DNA from: an uncultured Eubacteriales bacterium
GTDB lineage: Bacteria > Bacillota > Clostridia > Oscillospirales > Acutalibacteraceae
Assembly: GCA_910584745.1 (NCBI GenBank)
Contig: CAJUDG010000004.1
Span: 62,001 to 126,000 of the forward strand
Direction of reading: 5' to 3'
Length of the DNA stretch: 64,000 nucleotides
Shown: positions 17,376 through 26,029 of the stretch, in pieces
Numbering within the stretch: position 1 is the stretch's first letter
Layout: each line of letters opens with the position of its first letter
Notes under the pieces: generated by a model
Told to the model about the DNA's origin: nothing
The model's input: only the letters and a program-made list of their open reading frames with translations
Databases searched by the model: none
Program-made: the position numbers and the translations under genes

Positions 17376-17894
17376 TTAAAACTCAAGGCTCATCAGCCAG
17401 CAGTCCACTTTTACCCCGTCGTGCAGCTCGTGCTTTGGCAGAAGCTTCACCTTTTTAAACCCGCATGCCTCATAGCAGCGGATGGCCCGGGGGTTATCGG
17501 CGTGGGGGTCCAGGACGACGGCCTCTGCGCCGCAGTGCTCCCTGAGATAGCCGCAGATGAGCCTGATGAACCGGCGGCCGATGCCCTGGCCCCAGAGCTC
17601 GGGCTCGCCGATGAACTGGTCGATGCCGAAGGTCTTAAGGTCCGTGCGGTCATACTGGTACTCCCGAAAGCCCTCGCCGTCTAAGGGGTAGAACTGGAGA
17701 TAGCCAATATCCCGGCCGCCGTATTGGACGATGCAGCGGGTGGTGGGGTCGGGGTCCTCATAGAAATCCTCCAGTATGCGCTTTGGGGTGAACACCTCGT
17801 GGGGGCCCTCCCAGTATTCCAGCACCCGGGGGTCTGTCAGCCAGCGGAGGAGCAGCGGCGCGTCGGACGGCTCTAATATGCGCAGGGTGACCAT
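17376..17894 (-). CDS. AAC(6')-Ie-like aminoglycoside N-acetyltransferase
   Basis: A 172-residue GNAT protein closely resembling, from memory, the acetyltransferase half of the bifunctional enzyme AAC(6')-Ie/APH(2'')-Ia. Shared stretches include LRWLTDPRVLEY near the start, GIDQFIGEPELWGQGIG (acetyl-CoA loop), VVLDPHADNPRAIRCYE and LPKHELHDGVKVDCWLM at the end. It lacks the phosphotransferase half. Known enzymes acetylate the 6' amine of aminoglycosides; whether this chromosomal copy gives resistance is unknown. ATG 17894 lies 1 bp after the stop of the SDR gene, so it is co-translated with it. Confidence 0.75.
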   Translation of the reverse strand: MVTLRILEPSDAPLLLRWLTDPRVLEYWEGPHEVFTPKRILEDFYEDPDPTTRCIVQYGGRDIGYLQFYPLDGEGFREYQYDRTDLKTFGIDQFIGEPELWGQGIGRRFIRLICGYLREHCGAEAVVLDPHADNPRAIRCYEACGFKKVKLLPKHELHDGVKVDCWLMSLEF

Positions 17895-17895
17895 G

Positions 17896-18657
17896 CTATA
17901 TCTCCGTAAACTGCATGAGGAAGCCGTGGGGCAGAAGCTTTCCCAGAAGCCTGTAGAACTTATAGAAGAAGCTGTTGGTATAGACCAGCTTGCCGCGCTT
18001 TGCGGCCTTGAGGGAGCGGGCGGCAACCTCGGGCGCGCTGACCCGGGGCAGCTTGTCTATAAGTCGCGAGCGGCCCTCGGGGACGTTTGCCACCTTCCAG
18101 AAATCGGTGTCCATTGGCCCCGGGCACACGGCCAGCACCTTTATGCCCCGGGGCCGCAGTTCGTCGTGCAGGGCCTTTGACAGGGCCAGCACGAAGGACT
18201 TTGTGGCGGCGTAGACGGACATGCGGGGGGTGGGGGCGAAGGCCGCGATGGAGGAGACGTTTATGATAAGGCTGTCGTCCAGCATATAGGGCAGGCAGAG
18301 CCGGGTCACGCCCGTAAGGGCCCGGCAGTTAAGGTCCACCATGTCCGTCTGGGACCGGCGGTTGGAGGAGAAGAAGTCCTCGCACTTGCCGAAGCCCGCG
18401 TTATTGACCAGCACCTTTATCTCCGGGACATTCTCCTTGAGGAGCTGCTCGAAGATGTCAAGGCTCTCCTCCTTTGCGAGATCCAGGGAGATGGCGGCGA
18501 TGGTCTTGTCCGGGTGCTCCCCGGCGATCTCCTTTAAAAGCTCCTTGCGCCGGGCTATAAGCCAGAACGCGTCCACGCTGGGATACTCCGCTATCACCGC
18601 GTTTATGTACTCCTTTCCAAGGCCGCCGGATGCCCCGGTTATCACTGCTGTTACCAT
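17896..18657 (-). CDS. SDR family short-chain dehydrogenase/reductase
   Basis: A 253-residue classical SDR. The NADP-binding motif TGASGGLGKEY is at residues 7-17, NNAG occurs in VLVNNAGFGKCEDF, and the catalytic Tyr-Lys is in SVYAATKSFVLALSKAL with the upstream Ser in IINVSSIAAF. The C-terminal hydrophobic segment (KFYRLLGKLLPHGFLMQF) resembles the DltE/steroid-reductase-like subgroup. Substrate unknown. ATG 18657 follows AAAGGAGAG. Confidence 0.88.
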   Translation of the reverse strand: MVTAVITGASGGLGKEYINAVIAEYPSVDAFWLIARRKELLKEIAGEHPDKTIAAISLDLAKEESLDIFEQLLKENVPEIKVLVNNAGFGKCEDFFSSNRRSQTDMVDLNCRALTGVTRLCLPYMLDDSLIINVSSIAAFAPTPRMSVYAATKSFVLALSKALHDELRPRGIKVLAVCPGPMDTDFWKVANVPEGRSRLIDKLPRVSAPEVAARSLKAAKRGKLVYTNSFFYKFYRLLGKLLPHGFLMQFTEI

Positions 18658-18698
18658 TGCTGTCTCTCCTTTCACGGGCCGGAAATCTTAGTATTTAA

Positions 18699-18727
18699 AT
18701 TGTACGACATCCCGGGCCCGCCGTCAA
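18699..18727 (-). promoter_or_regulatory. Promoter of the SDR-acetyltransferase operon
   Basis: Minus-strand TTGACG (18722-18727) and TACAAT (18699-18704), 17 bp apart. The SDR and the AAC(6')-like gene share it. Confidence 0.8.
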
Positions 18728-18762
18728 GTAGAAGAATGGGGAAGAATATTTACAAATATATC

Positions 18763-18792
18763 TTTCTTTTGGGGGCAAAGCTGTGATATAAT
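18763..18792 (+). promoter_or_regulatory. Extended -10 promoter for the YcxB-like gene
   Basis: TGATATAAT (18784-18792) is a perfect extended -10. The -35 is weak (TTTCTT at 18763-18768), as often tolerated with an extended -10. Confidence 0.65.
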
Positions 18793-18831
18793 AGAAAAAA
18801 CAACGTAAAAAGCAGAGAGGATGTTTTAATT

Positions 18832-20109
18832 TTGAAAAAAGCCATGTGTTTTATAGCGGCCCTGCTCCTGATGGCGGTCCTGCCCATAGGGGCCCAGGCC
18901 GAAACCTGGACCGGGGTGGACTTTACCTTCGAGGCCCCGGAGGGCCTCTATCAGCTGGGGCCGAACCTTGAGGAGACCGACCCCGCCTGGGCCCTGGCCG
19001 GCGTTGGGGACGCGGCGGGCAAGCTGGAGGAGTACAGGGAGATGGGGGTGCTGGTGAACTTTCTTTCACAGGACGGCGCCACGAATATCTCCGTCATGCA
19101 GAAGGAGTCCGAGGAGGGACAGCAGATATTCGACCTGAGGCTTATGGAGGAGGAAGACAAGGCCAAATTTCTTGACAGCCTTGTAAAGGCCGGGGAAGAC
19201 AACGTGGCCGTAGACAAGGGCTGGTTTGAAAACAAGGCGGGGCTTCTGTTCTATCGGGTGAAGATAGACGTGTCCGGGGAGCAGGAGATGCACGAGGTGA
19301 TATACGGCACCATCATGAACGGCTACTCCCTGAATATCGACATACACACCATCGGCGCGGCCATGACCCCGGAGCAGGAGGAGCTTGTGCGGCAGATGGC
19401 CGACACCATGGTATTCACCAATACTAAGGATAAGCCGCCGGAGGACTACAGCAAGGCCATAAACACGCTGCTTCTGATGGTGCTGATGCTGGCGGCGGTG
19501 GCCGGGCCCATTATCTATGTACCCATAAAGGGCAGGAGGGACAAGAAGAAAAAGGCGAAACTTGCCGAGCAGCTCTCGGAGTTCCACAAGGTGAACGGCA
19601 AGGACACCGCCCACGGAGAGGCCGCCTTCATCAACGAGACCGACTGCACCAGGGAGGCTATACGGCGCTTCAGCTTTTATCAAGCTTATGTGAAGAATAT
19701 CGGCGAGGTGGTCTTTGGGGCGCTGCTCTGCGTGGTGACAGTATGCGCCGCGTTCCTTATCGACTCGGTCTGGTGGATAAAGCTGGCGGCGGTGGCCGTG
19801 ACGGTGTACTATGCCTATAAGCTCATAGGGATGCAGGGGGCCGTGGAGAAGATACAGATAAAGGTCCACAGCCAGGGCACCAGCCAGACCGCCCACTATA
19901 CCTTCTATCCCGACGTGTTCCGGGTGTCGGGCATACAGTCGGCCAATGTGGTGCCCTATTTCCAGATAGTGGATATAAGAAAATGCGGCCAGTACCTCTA
20001 TCTGTATTACGGCCCGGACAACGCGTACCTTGTGGACACCTACGGCTTCAAGCTTGGAGAGGCCGGGGACTTTGAAAAATTTATCCGGGAAAAGATGCAA
20101 AAACAGTAA
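18832..20109 (+). CDS. Exported membrane protein with C-terminal YcxB-like domain
   Basis: A 425-residue protein. Residues 1-24 form a signal peptide (FIAALLLMAVLPIGAQA), followed by an extracellular domain to about residue 205, a transmembrane helix (about 210-230), a basic cytoplasmic loop (KGRRDKKKKAK), two more helices (about 293-330), then a domain with YTFYPDVFRVSG and YLYLYYGPDNAYLV resembling YcxB-like proteins. Function unknown. The start is TTG 18832 after AGAGAGG; the ATG at 18821 is followed in its frame by TAA and cannot be used. Confidence 0.65.
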   Translation: MKKAMCFIAALLLMAVLPIGAQAETWTGVDFTFEAPEGLYQLGPNLEETDPAWALAGVGDAAGKLEEYREMGVLVNFLSQDGATNISVMQKESEEGQQIFDLRLMEEEDKAKFLDSLVKAGEDNVAVDKGWFENKAGLLFYRVKIDVSGEQEMHEVIYGTIMNGYSLNIDIHTIGAAMTPEQEELVRQMADTMVFTNTKDKPPEDYSKAINTLLLMVLMLAAVAGPIIYVPIKGRRDKKKKAKLAEQLSEFHKVNGKDTAHGEAAFINETDCTREAIRRFSFYQAYVKNIGEVVFGALLCVVTVCAAFLIDSVWWIKLAAVAVTVYYAYKLIGMQGAVEKIQIKVHSQGTSQTAHYTFYPDVFRVSGIQSANVVPYFQIVDIRKCGQYLYLYYGPDNAYLVDTYGFKLGEAGDFEKFIREKMQKQ

Positions 20110-20180
20110 ATATTCCCGCGGCTTTTGCGACTTTATCTACAGGAGACCTTTTCTAATATATTATAGAGGAGCTGAGATAA

Positions 20181-22241
20181 ATGAAAAAGCTGGGATTTTA
20201 CGCGGTGGTAGTCATAGCGCTGGTGTTCACCCTCTGGTTCTGCACAAAGGACGGTATGAGGCCGGACGATGCGGCGGCCCCGCCGGTGAGCTCGGTGGGC
20301 TCCATCATGCTGGAGAGCCGGTCCCTGAACCGAAGGGTGCGTGTAGAGGCCCCGGAGGACATCAGGGCGCTCAGCGAGACCCTGAGCACCCTATCCGAGG
20401 AAAACGGCGTTATGGTGGACCTGGAGGAGGACTTCCCCGAGCATATGCGGGACTGGACCATCGAGTGGCTTTCAAAAAAGGGCGAGAGCCAGGCGGTGGT
20501 GGAGATAAGCCGCGTGGGCACGGTGTTCAGGGGGGACCAGTGCTTTAACTTCCTTGGAGGGGACGTCTTTGACATGGACTATCTTCGGGGGCTGCTGCTG
20601 GGGCTGCCGGAGGATGGGGAGCCGGAGAAGCTTCTGGACGTGGAGTCTGTGGAATGGGCGAACCTGCACGGGGGCGATGCGAAGGGGGGTAAGATAGTAA
20701 CCATCCGCGGCGCGGAGCTTGACGAGCTGAAAAGCCTTCTCTCGGGCATGAGCTTCTATAGGGGGGCGGAGGCCTACGGCTATGAAGGCTGTGGGTATAG
20801 TCTGGACTTCTTTGACCGGGACGGCAGGGAGACAGGCCCGATGGAGATAAGCGGCGATACGGTTGAATTCGGCGGATATTATTATAGGATAGAGGGCGGC
20901 AGGTTCGAGGATGAATGGCTTGAGCGCATGTTTGCCACCATGCCGGAGGCGGCCTACGGCGAGCGGTTCCCCATTGTGGACTTTAAGCATGATGACGATA
21001 TAATTGATTTTTCCATCTCTGATGGGACGGCGGCTGACGGGAGAATGGTCAGGATAACCGACCCGGAGCTCTTGGAGTGCCTGGAGGGGCCGGTGCGTGA
21101 GATGGAGTTCAGGGCATGTGAGCCCTGTGGCAGCGATAAGCGGGTGTATTGGCTAAACAGGTACTTTGCCGACGATTACTACGACGCGGCTATAAAGATA
21201 GTTGACGAGGAGACCATCGAGTACGGCGGCTGGCTCTATAAGCTCATGGACGGCAGGAAGTTCGACCTCGGGCTTTACGCGGAGCTCTCCGACCCCGACG
21301 GCCCCTATAAGGACCATCCCGGCGTGCTGTACTGGAAACAGGGAGACCCGCCCATGCCGGCGGTCACACCAAGGCCAGATCCAAGCGCTTCGGCTGACCC
21401 GGAGCCCACCCCGGCGGGCACGGCGGGACCGCGTATCATGGAGGACGCGCCTGAGGAGATAGTCTTTGACTTTGACGGCGGGTACGTCATAATGGAGGGG
21501 CCGGTCATTATCAAGGGCGAGGAGTTCGAGAAGCTGGCGGCGGAGCTGAGGGGTATCCGTTTTGTGCGCCGGGAGCAGTGCGGAGAAGACGCAAACATTA
21601 TGCACGCTACGGGCTCGGATTTAGAACCCTACCACGGCGACCCGCTCTACTCAATTTATTGGCACGATAAGGACGGACATATACGCGAGGAGTTTACCGT
21701 GCGCACAATGGGGAGCTGGATAGAGTACGGCGGGTATTTCTATGAGGCAGAAGAGGGCGGCCTGGACCTGGACAACCTGAGGCGCATGAACCGGGAGCTG
21801 CCGGAGCCCCAGTGGTACGAGTCGTGGCCCATTGAAAGTGTGCGGGAGGATATCTCAAAAGCCAAGTCCCTTTGGATATCGGACGAGAGTGGGGAATGGT
21901 TGGCGGCGGTGACAGACCAGGAGCTGCTTGACAGGATATACGAGAACCTGCATGGCAAGGAGTTCTTTGCCCAGCCGGGGGAATACCGGATAGAAGACCC
22001 TTATACCTACCGGCTGGAGTGGTATAAGGGCGTGCTGGGGCCCTATGGAGGGGGCGGCAGTCTTGACACCCTATGGGTGAAGGACAGGCACAGCATAAAG
22101 AACGGCTATAAGCTCCGTGAGGGCGAGATAGACATGGAGCTTTTGGACGAGCTTGCAAAGCCCGACGGGAAGTACAGCGATAAAGAGGGCGTGAAGTTTG
22201 CCTGGAAGAAGGACCTGCTTCCAGAGGGCATAGGCACATAA
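20181..22241 (+). CDS. Exported repeat protein, unknown function
   Basis: A 686-residue protein with an N-terminal membrane anchor (residues 3-20, LGFYAVVVIALVFTLWF). The rest appears to contain about five diverged copies of one domain, each ending in a motif like EYGGYFYEAEEGGLDLDNL, near residues 113, 230, 347, 514 and 638. Between copies 3 and 4 lies a Pro/Thr-rich linker (about 388-415). It is strongly acidic. No catalytic motif was recognised; a surface binding or sensing role is a guess. The gene precedes mtnN by 23 bp. Confidence 0.55.
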   Translation: MKKLGFYAVVVIALVFTLWFCTKDGMRPDDAAAPPVSSVGSIMLESRSLNRRVRVEAPEDIRALSETLSTLSEENGVMVDLEEDFPEHMRDWTIEWLSKKGESQAVVEISRVGTVFRGDQCFNFLGGDVFDMDYLRGLLLGLPEDGEPEKLLDVESVEWANLHGGDAKGGKIVTIRGAELDELKSLLSGMSFYRGAEAYGYEGCGYSLDFFDRDGRETGPMEISGDTVEFGGYYYRIEGGRFEDEWLERMFATMPEAAYGERFPIVDFKHDDDIIDFSISDGTAADGRMVRITDPELLECLEGPVREMEFRACEPCGSDKRVYWLNRYFADDYYDAAIKIVDEETIEYGGWLYKLMDGRKFDLGLYAELSDPDGPYKDHPGVLYWKQGDPPMPAVTPRPDPSASADPEPTPAGTAGPRIMEDAPEEIVFDFDGGYVIMEGPVIIKGEEFEKLAAELRGIRFVRREQCGEDANIMHATGSDLEPYHGDPLYSIYWHDKDGHIREEFTVRTMGSWIEYGGYFYEAEEGGLDLDNLRRMNRELPEPQWYESWPIESVREDISKAKSLWISDESGEWLAAVTDQELLDRIYENLHGKEFFAQPGEYRIEDPYTYRLEWYKGVLGPYGGGGSLDTLWVKDRHSIKNGYKLREGEIDMELLDELAKPDGKYSDKEGVKFAWKKDLLPEGIGT

Positions 22242-22264
22242 AACATAATGAAAGGAAGATAAAA

Positions 22265-22978
22265 ATGGAGAAAAGATCACCCATCGGCATTATCGGAGCG
22301 ATGGAGGTGGAGGTCGACAGTATCATAGCAAAGCTCGGCGGGGATGAGAGCGACTCAGTGGCGGGGCTCGTATTCCACCGGGGCGAGCTTGAGGGCGTGC
22401 CGGTGGTGGTGGCCGAGTGCGGGCCGGGGAAGGTGAACGCGGCGGTCTGCGCGCAGATAATGATACTGAACTATAAGCCCAGGCTCGTAATCAACACCGG
22501 GGTCGCCGGGGGCGTGGACGTGAAGATAGGGGACCTTGTTGCCGCCGAATGCTGCGTGCAGCACGATTTTGACACCACGGCCATGGGCGACCCCCTGGGC
22601 ACGCTGTTCATCCGGCGGGAGGGCGAGAGCGAGGACATCTTGAAGCTGCCCTGCGACGCTGGGGCCAACAGGGTGCTGCTGGAGGAGGCCGGGGCGATCT
22701 ATGGCGGGGCACATACCGGCGTTATCGCCACGGGGGACATCTTCGTGGCGGACAAGGAGAAGAACCGCTGGCTTGGCGAGAAATTTGGCGCCAGGGCCGT
22801 GGAGATGGAAGGCGGCAGCATCGCCCAGGTCTGCTATATGAACAATGTCCCCTGCGCGGTGCTTAGGGCCATCTCCGACAGCGCCAACGACGACTCGCCG
22901 GTGGACTTCCCATCATTTGCCAAAGAGACGGCGGAAAAGAGCGCACAGCTGCTTATAAGAGCGGTGCAGAAGTTATAA
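22265..22978 (+). CDS. mtnN: 5'-methylthioadenosine/S-adenosylhomocysteine nucleosidase
   Basis: MtnN hydrolyses the glycosidic bond of methylthioadenosine and S-adenosylhomocysteine, recycling by-products of SAM reactions and feeding autoinducer-2 synthesis. The 237-residue protein starts IGIIGAMEVEVDSI with the catalytic Glu (residue 14), has NTGVAGGVDVKIGD, and carries the substrate Glu in AVEMEGGSIAQV and the catalytic Asp in RAISDSANDD. AAAGGAAG precedes the ATG. Confidence 0.94.
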   Translation: MEKRSPIGIIGAMEVEVDSIIAKLGGDESDSVAGLVFHRGELEGVPVVVAECGPGKVNAAVCAQIMILNYKPRLVINTGVAGGVDVKIGDLVAAECCVQHDFDTTAMGDPLGTLFIRREGESEDILKLPCDAGANRVLLEEAGAIYGGAHTGVIATGDIFVADKEKNRWLGEKFGARAVEMEGGSIAQVCYMNNVPCAVLRAISDSANDDSPVDFPSFAKETAEKSAQLLIRAVQKL

Positions 22979-22996
22979 GGCGCGGGTGAGGGTATT

Positions 22997-23716
22997 ATGA
23001 GAGAGATGGAACAGAGGGCCCTGTCATATCTGGGGCGGAACCCTATACTCTGCATGGACATGGTGGAGGCCCTGCGCCGGGGGGACGGCGTTGTAAGCGC
23101 GGTGCGCATGGACGGCGTGCTGATACAGGTGCCCAGAAGCGGGGCCTACATGCTGGCGGCGGGGGACGCGGCGGCCGCCGGGGCTCTGGGCGGGCTTATC
23201 CGGGGGGCAAGGCAGCTGGCGGTGCACGACAGGGAGAACGCCCGGCTTTTGCAGGACGAGCTGGGCTTCCGGGACCTGATGGAGTGCCGGGCGGCGGCGT
23301 ATGTAAACCCATTCCCGCCGGGTGGCAGGGGCTTTGACCTGAGAGAGGTGAAGCTTCTGGGGCCGGAAAGGGAGGATGCGCTGATGGAGTGTTTCCCCGG
23401 GGAATTCGACCGGGACGAGCTTAGAGAGCGGCTCACAGCCGGGGCGGTCCACGGGGTCCTGCGGCGGAAGGAGCCCCAGGGGGTCGTGGGCATCTACCCC
23501 GAGGGGGGTATTGGGATGCTGGCCGTGCGGCAGGACCTGCCGGAGGGGGAGGCCGCGGAGCTGCTGGGGGGACTTGTGGCGTATATCACGGGCTGGTGCC
23601 TTGAGAACTGCCTTGCGCCGTATGTGCATATCCCGGTGGAGGACGAGGGCCTGCTCTTGCTGTACGAGCAGGCGGGATACACGGTCTGCGAGAAGAACAT
23701 GTACTGGCTGGGATAA
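22997..23716 (+). CDS. GNAT family acetyltransferase-like protein
   Basis: A 239-residue protein with a degenerate GNAT layout. The N-terminal half (LGRNPILCMDMVEALRRGDG) resembles GNAT-like proteins with two lobes; the C-terminal half carries VVGIYPEGGIGMLAV and the YEQAGYTVCEKN ending typical of acetyltransferases (an aromatic followed by Gly-Tyr/Phe). Substrate unknown. It follows mtnN by 18 bp and is probably co-transcribed. Confidence 0.65.
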   Translation: MREMEQRALSYLGRNPILCMDMVEALRRGDGVVSAVRMDGVLIQVPRSGAYMLAAGDAAAAGALGGLIRGARQLAVHDRENARLLQDELGFRDLMECRAAAYVNPFPPGGRGFDLREVKLLGPEREDALMECFPGEFDRDELRERLTAGAVHGVLRRKEPQGVVGIYPEGGIGMLAVRQDLPEGEAAELLGGLVAYITGWCLENCLAPYVHIPVEDEGLLLLYEQAGYTVCEKNMYWLG

Positions 23717-23721
23717 AGGCG

Positions 23722-23824
23722 AACGGCCAAGAGCTTGCAAAGCAAACTCTTGGCCGTTTACGCTTTCTGGGGATTTTGGGAAAAAAGTAAAACCCCAGAA
23801 ACCGCATGGTCGCTGGGGTTTTCC
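23722..23824 (+). terminator. Two stem-loops ending the mtnN operon
   Basis: A 12-bp stem (23722-23733 with 23747-23758) with an inner 4-bp stem is followed by a second hairpin (23789-23798 with 23813-23822) ending in GGGGTTTTCC. The second one is a plausible Rho-independent terminator for the plus-strand operon; being symmetric it would also act on minus-strand transcription from the tRNA. Confidence 0.65.
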
Positions 23825-23846
23825 AGACTTGGCGCAGCCAACGTCT

Positions 23847-23922
23847 TGGTGACCCATCGGGGATTTGAACCCCGGACACCCTGATTAAAAGTCAGGTGCT
23901 CTGCCAACTGAGCTAATGAGTC
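23847..23922 (-). tRNA. tRNA-Lys (anticodon TTT)
   Basis: On the minus strand a 76-nt cloverleaf begins GACTCATTAGCTCAG, has the anticodon loop CTTTTAA on a 5-bp stem (CCTGA/TCAGG), the T-arm CGGGG-TTCAAAT-CCCCG, and an encoded CCA end. The acceptor stem pairs GACTCAT with ATGGGTC. Confidence 0.95.
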
Positions 23923-23973
23923 ATCCTGCTATTAAGCTTTCTAATTATAGCAAGTTTTCCATTGGTTGTCAAC

Positions 23974-25593
23974 CTAATTTTTTCCGGCTATGCCTTCGGC
24001 CAGCTCCCGGAATATATCCGCGGCGGCGCCGCTGTCCTTTGCGCCCTCTTTTAGGACGGTTATGCAGTATCTGGGCCCGGAATCGTCGGAGATGAACCCG
24101 CAGTACCAGAAATTCATCAGCTCCTCGCCGTCCTCGTACACCCCGGTCTGGGCGGTGCCGGTCTTTATGCCGCTTTGGCAGTTATCCGGCGCGGCCTTGG
24201 CCCCGGTGCCGTTTTTTGCCGCGCCTATAAGGTACTGCTGCAAGAGCCTTGCCGTGCGGCGGCTCATGGCGGTGTGGGTATCGTCCGAGACCGGGGTCTG
24301 GGGTATCAGCTCCCGGCTGCCTGTCACAATGCCCTCTATTAGCTTCGGCGAGCGGTATTCCCCGCCGGAGGCTATGGCGTTCATCATGCCGCAGAGCTGC
24401 ACGGGGGTGACGGCCAGATCCCCCTGGCCGAAGGAGAAGTTTGCCAGGGCCCGGTAGTTATAAAGGCTGTCGATATCCGGCAGGCTGCCCCCGGCGCTGT
24501 AAAGCCCCCGGCCGAACTCCTGCTCCCCGCCGAACCCCAGCTCATAGGCCATGCTGAGCACCGGCCCCGCCCCCAGGGCCCGGGCCGTGCTGATGAAGTA
24601 GCCGTTGCAGGACTGCTCAATGGCCTCCTGCAATCCCACCCTGCCGTGGGGCCGGCCGTCAAAGCAGCGGAACATGAGCCCCCCAGCGTTTATGGAGCCG
24701 GTGCAGTCAAAAGTATTCAGCACCGAGCCCTCCTCAAGGGCCGCGGCGGCGGTGACCAGCTTGAAGACCGAGCCCGGGGCATAGGCGCTGAAGGCCCGGT
24801 TCAGAAGGGGGGAATCCGGGTCCTTCGCGGCCTCGTATATCTCGTCCTGCCGGAAGTCGGGCATACTAACAAGGGCCCGTATCTCGCAGTTTGGCACCTC
24901 GGTGACCACCACCGCGCCCTTGCCCAGCTCCTTTGATACCTTTTCGGCCAGGCGCTGTATGTCGGAATCTATCGTGACGGCCACGCCGCCGGCAGTGTGC
25001 TCCATGGTGTTCTCGGTCTTACGCTCCGCCCCGGCGATGGCTCGGCCCAATGCGTCCACCTGATAGTATACCGTAAGCTGCCCCTTATACTGCGAGAGGG
25101 CGTCGTCCATGGCAAGCTCTATACCCGAGGCCCCCCGCCCCATGCCGTCAAGATACCCTATCACATGGGGTGCCAGCTGGTTCTCGGCATAGCGCCGGGG
25201 GACGCTGAAGGTCTCTATGCAGGGGTGTTCTATGGGCCTTGAGAGCTCCAGGGTAAAGGGCCTGCCATCCTCCAGAGCCGCCGCCAAGCGCTCCCTATAA
25301 CGGCCCCGAGTGGCGGTCTCAAGGGTGCCAACAGCCTCGATAGTGGGGGCAACGGCCGCCACCCAGCGGCTGGTAATGCCGGTAAGGGGCGCGAGCTCGC
25401 AGTCGTATATGGTCCCCCGGGACCGGGCCACGTCAAGCCTGTAAAGACTCTGCTGCCCGGCGGCGGCGACGTATTCGGCCCGGCCCGAGACGCTTATAAG
25501 GGAGTGGCCGGCAAAGGCCATCAGCGCGAATATCAGCACCAGCATAAGCCAGGCGCGCAGCTTCATCATGGAGAGTCTTTTTGTCCGTTTCAC
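23974..25593 (-). CDS. Class B penicillin-binding protein (transpeptidase)
   Basis: A 539-residue monofunctional peptidoglycan transpeptidase anchored by one N-terminal helix (about residues 11-32). The active-site motifs are all present: SVFK (APGSVFKLVTAA), SCN (EQSCNGYF) and KTG (GIKTGTAQTG). A dimerisation/pedestal domain precedes it. The layout fits PBPs such as the PbpA/FtsI relatives used in elongation or sporulation. Start is GTG 25593, following AGAGGTGAT; the longer TTG at 25611 has no ribosome binding site. The stretch shared with the divergent exporter genes contains a large inverted repeat that may be a sporulation-type promoter. Confidence 0.9.
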   Translation of the reverse strand: MKRTKRLSMMKLRAWLMLVLIFALMAFAGHSLISVSGRAEYVAAAGQQSLYRLDVARSRGTIYDCELAPLTGITSRWVAAVAPTIEAVGTLETATRGRYRERLAAALEDGRPFTLELSRPIEHPCIETFSVPRRYAENQLAPHVIGYLDGMGRGASGIELAMDDALSQYKGQLTVYYQVDALGRAIAGAERKTENTMEHTAGGVAVTIDSDIQRLAEKVSKELGKGAVVVTEVPNCEIRALVSMPDFRQDEIYEAAKDPDSPLLNRAFSAYAPGSVFKLVTAAAALEEGSVLNTFDCTGSINAGGLMFRCFDGRPHGRVGLQEAIEQSCNGYFISTARALGAGPVLSMAYELGFGGEQEFGRGLYSAGGSLPDIDSLYNYRALANFSFGQGDLAVTPVQLCGMMNAIASGGEYRSPKLIEGIVTGSRELIPQTPVSDDTHTAMSRRTARLLQQYLIGAAKNGTGAKAAPDNCQSGIKTGTAQTGVYEDGEELMNFWYCGFISDDSGPRYCITVLKEGAKDSGAAADIFRELAEGIAGKN

Positions 25594-25609
25594 GCTATCA
25601 CCTCTATGC

Positions 25610-25646
25610 AATTATGTGTATTTTCGGGCGGAAAATACGCATAATT
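25610..25646. promoter_or_regulatory. Large inverted repeat, possible sigma-G-like divergent promoter
   Basis: Two 16-bp arms (25610-25625 and 25631-25646, one mismatch) surround GGGCG. Each arm ends in CATAATT 17 bp from a TGTATT or CGTATT, a spacing and sequence similar to forespore sigma-G promoters (GHATR, CATHMTA). Alternatively it is a repressor operator. On the minus side the predicted start would fall inside the Shine-Dalgarno, which argues against full use in that direction. Confidence 0.45.
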
Positions 25647-25669
25647 ACCAGAGACAGGAGGTGGTGAAA

Positions 25670-26029
25670 ATGGACAGAAAATGGAAATACTGTATTACCG
25701 GGGGCCTTGCGGGCCTAGCAAACGGCCTTTTCGGCTCCGGCGGGGGGCTGTTTTTGGTGCCCCTGTTTACCCGCTGGACGGACCTGCCCGAGCGCAAGGC
25801 CTTCGCCACGTCGGTGGGGGTGATACTGCCCCTGTCGGCGGTGTCGGCGGCGGTGTACTTTTTCAAGGGGGCCGTGGACCTGAACGCCGCCTGGCCCTAT
25901 ATCCTGGGCGGGGCGATAGGGGGCCTGCTCTCCGGCAGGGCGCTTAAGAAGGTGCCGGTAAAGTGGCTGAGGCGGGGCTTCGGCGCGCTGATGGCATACT
26001 GCGGGGCAAAGGCGGTGCTGGGCCTGTGA
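25670..26029 (+). CDS. TauE/SafE family exporter, N-terminal half-protein
   Basis: A 119-residue, four-helix protein matching one half of TauE/SafE (TSUP) exporters: GLAGLANGLFGSGGGLFLVPLF is the hallmark glycine-rich first helix, and the C-terminus has WLRRGFGALMAYCGAKAV. Full-length family members have two such halves in one chain. ATG 25670 follows AGGAGGTGG. Its stop overlaps the next gene by 4 bp (GTGA), and that gene encodes the second half. Confidence 0.8.
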   Translation: MDRKWKYCITGGLAGLANGLFGSGGGLFLVPLFTRWTDLPERKAFATSVGVILPLSAVSAAVYFFKGAVDLNAAWPYILGGAIGGLLSGRALKKVPVKWLRRGFGALMAYCGAKAVLGL

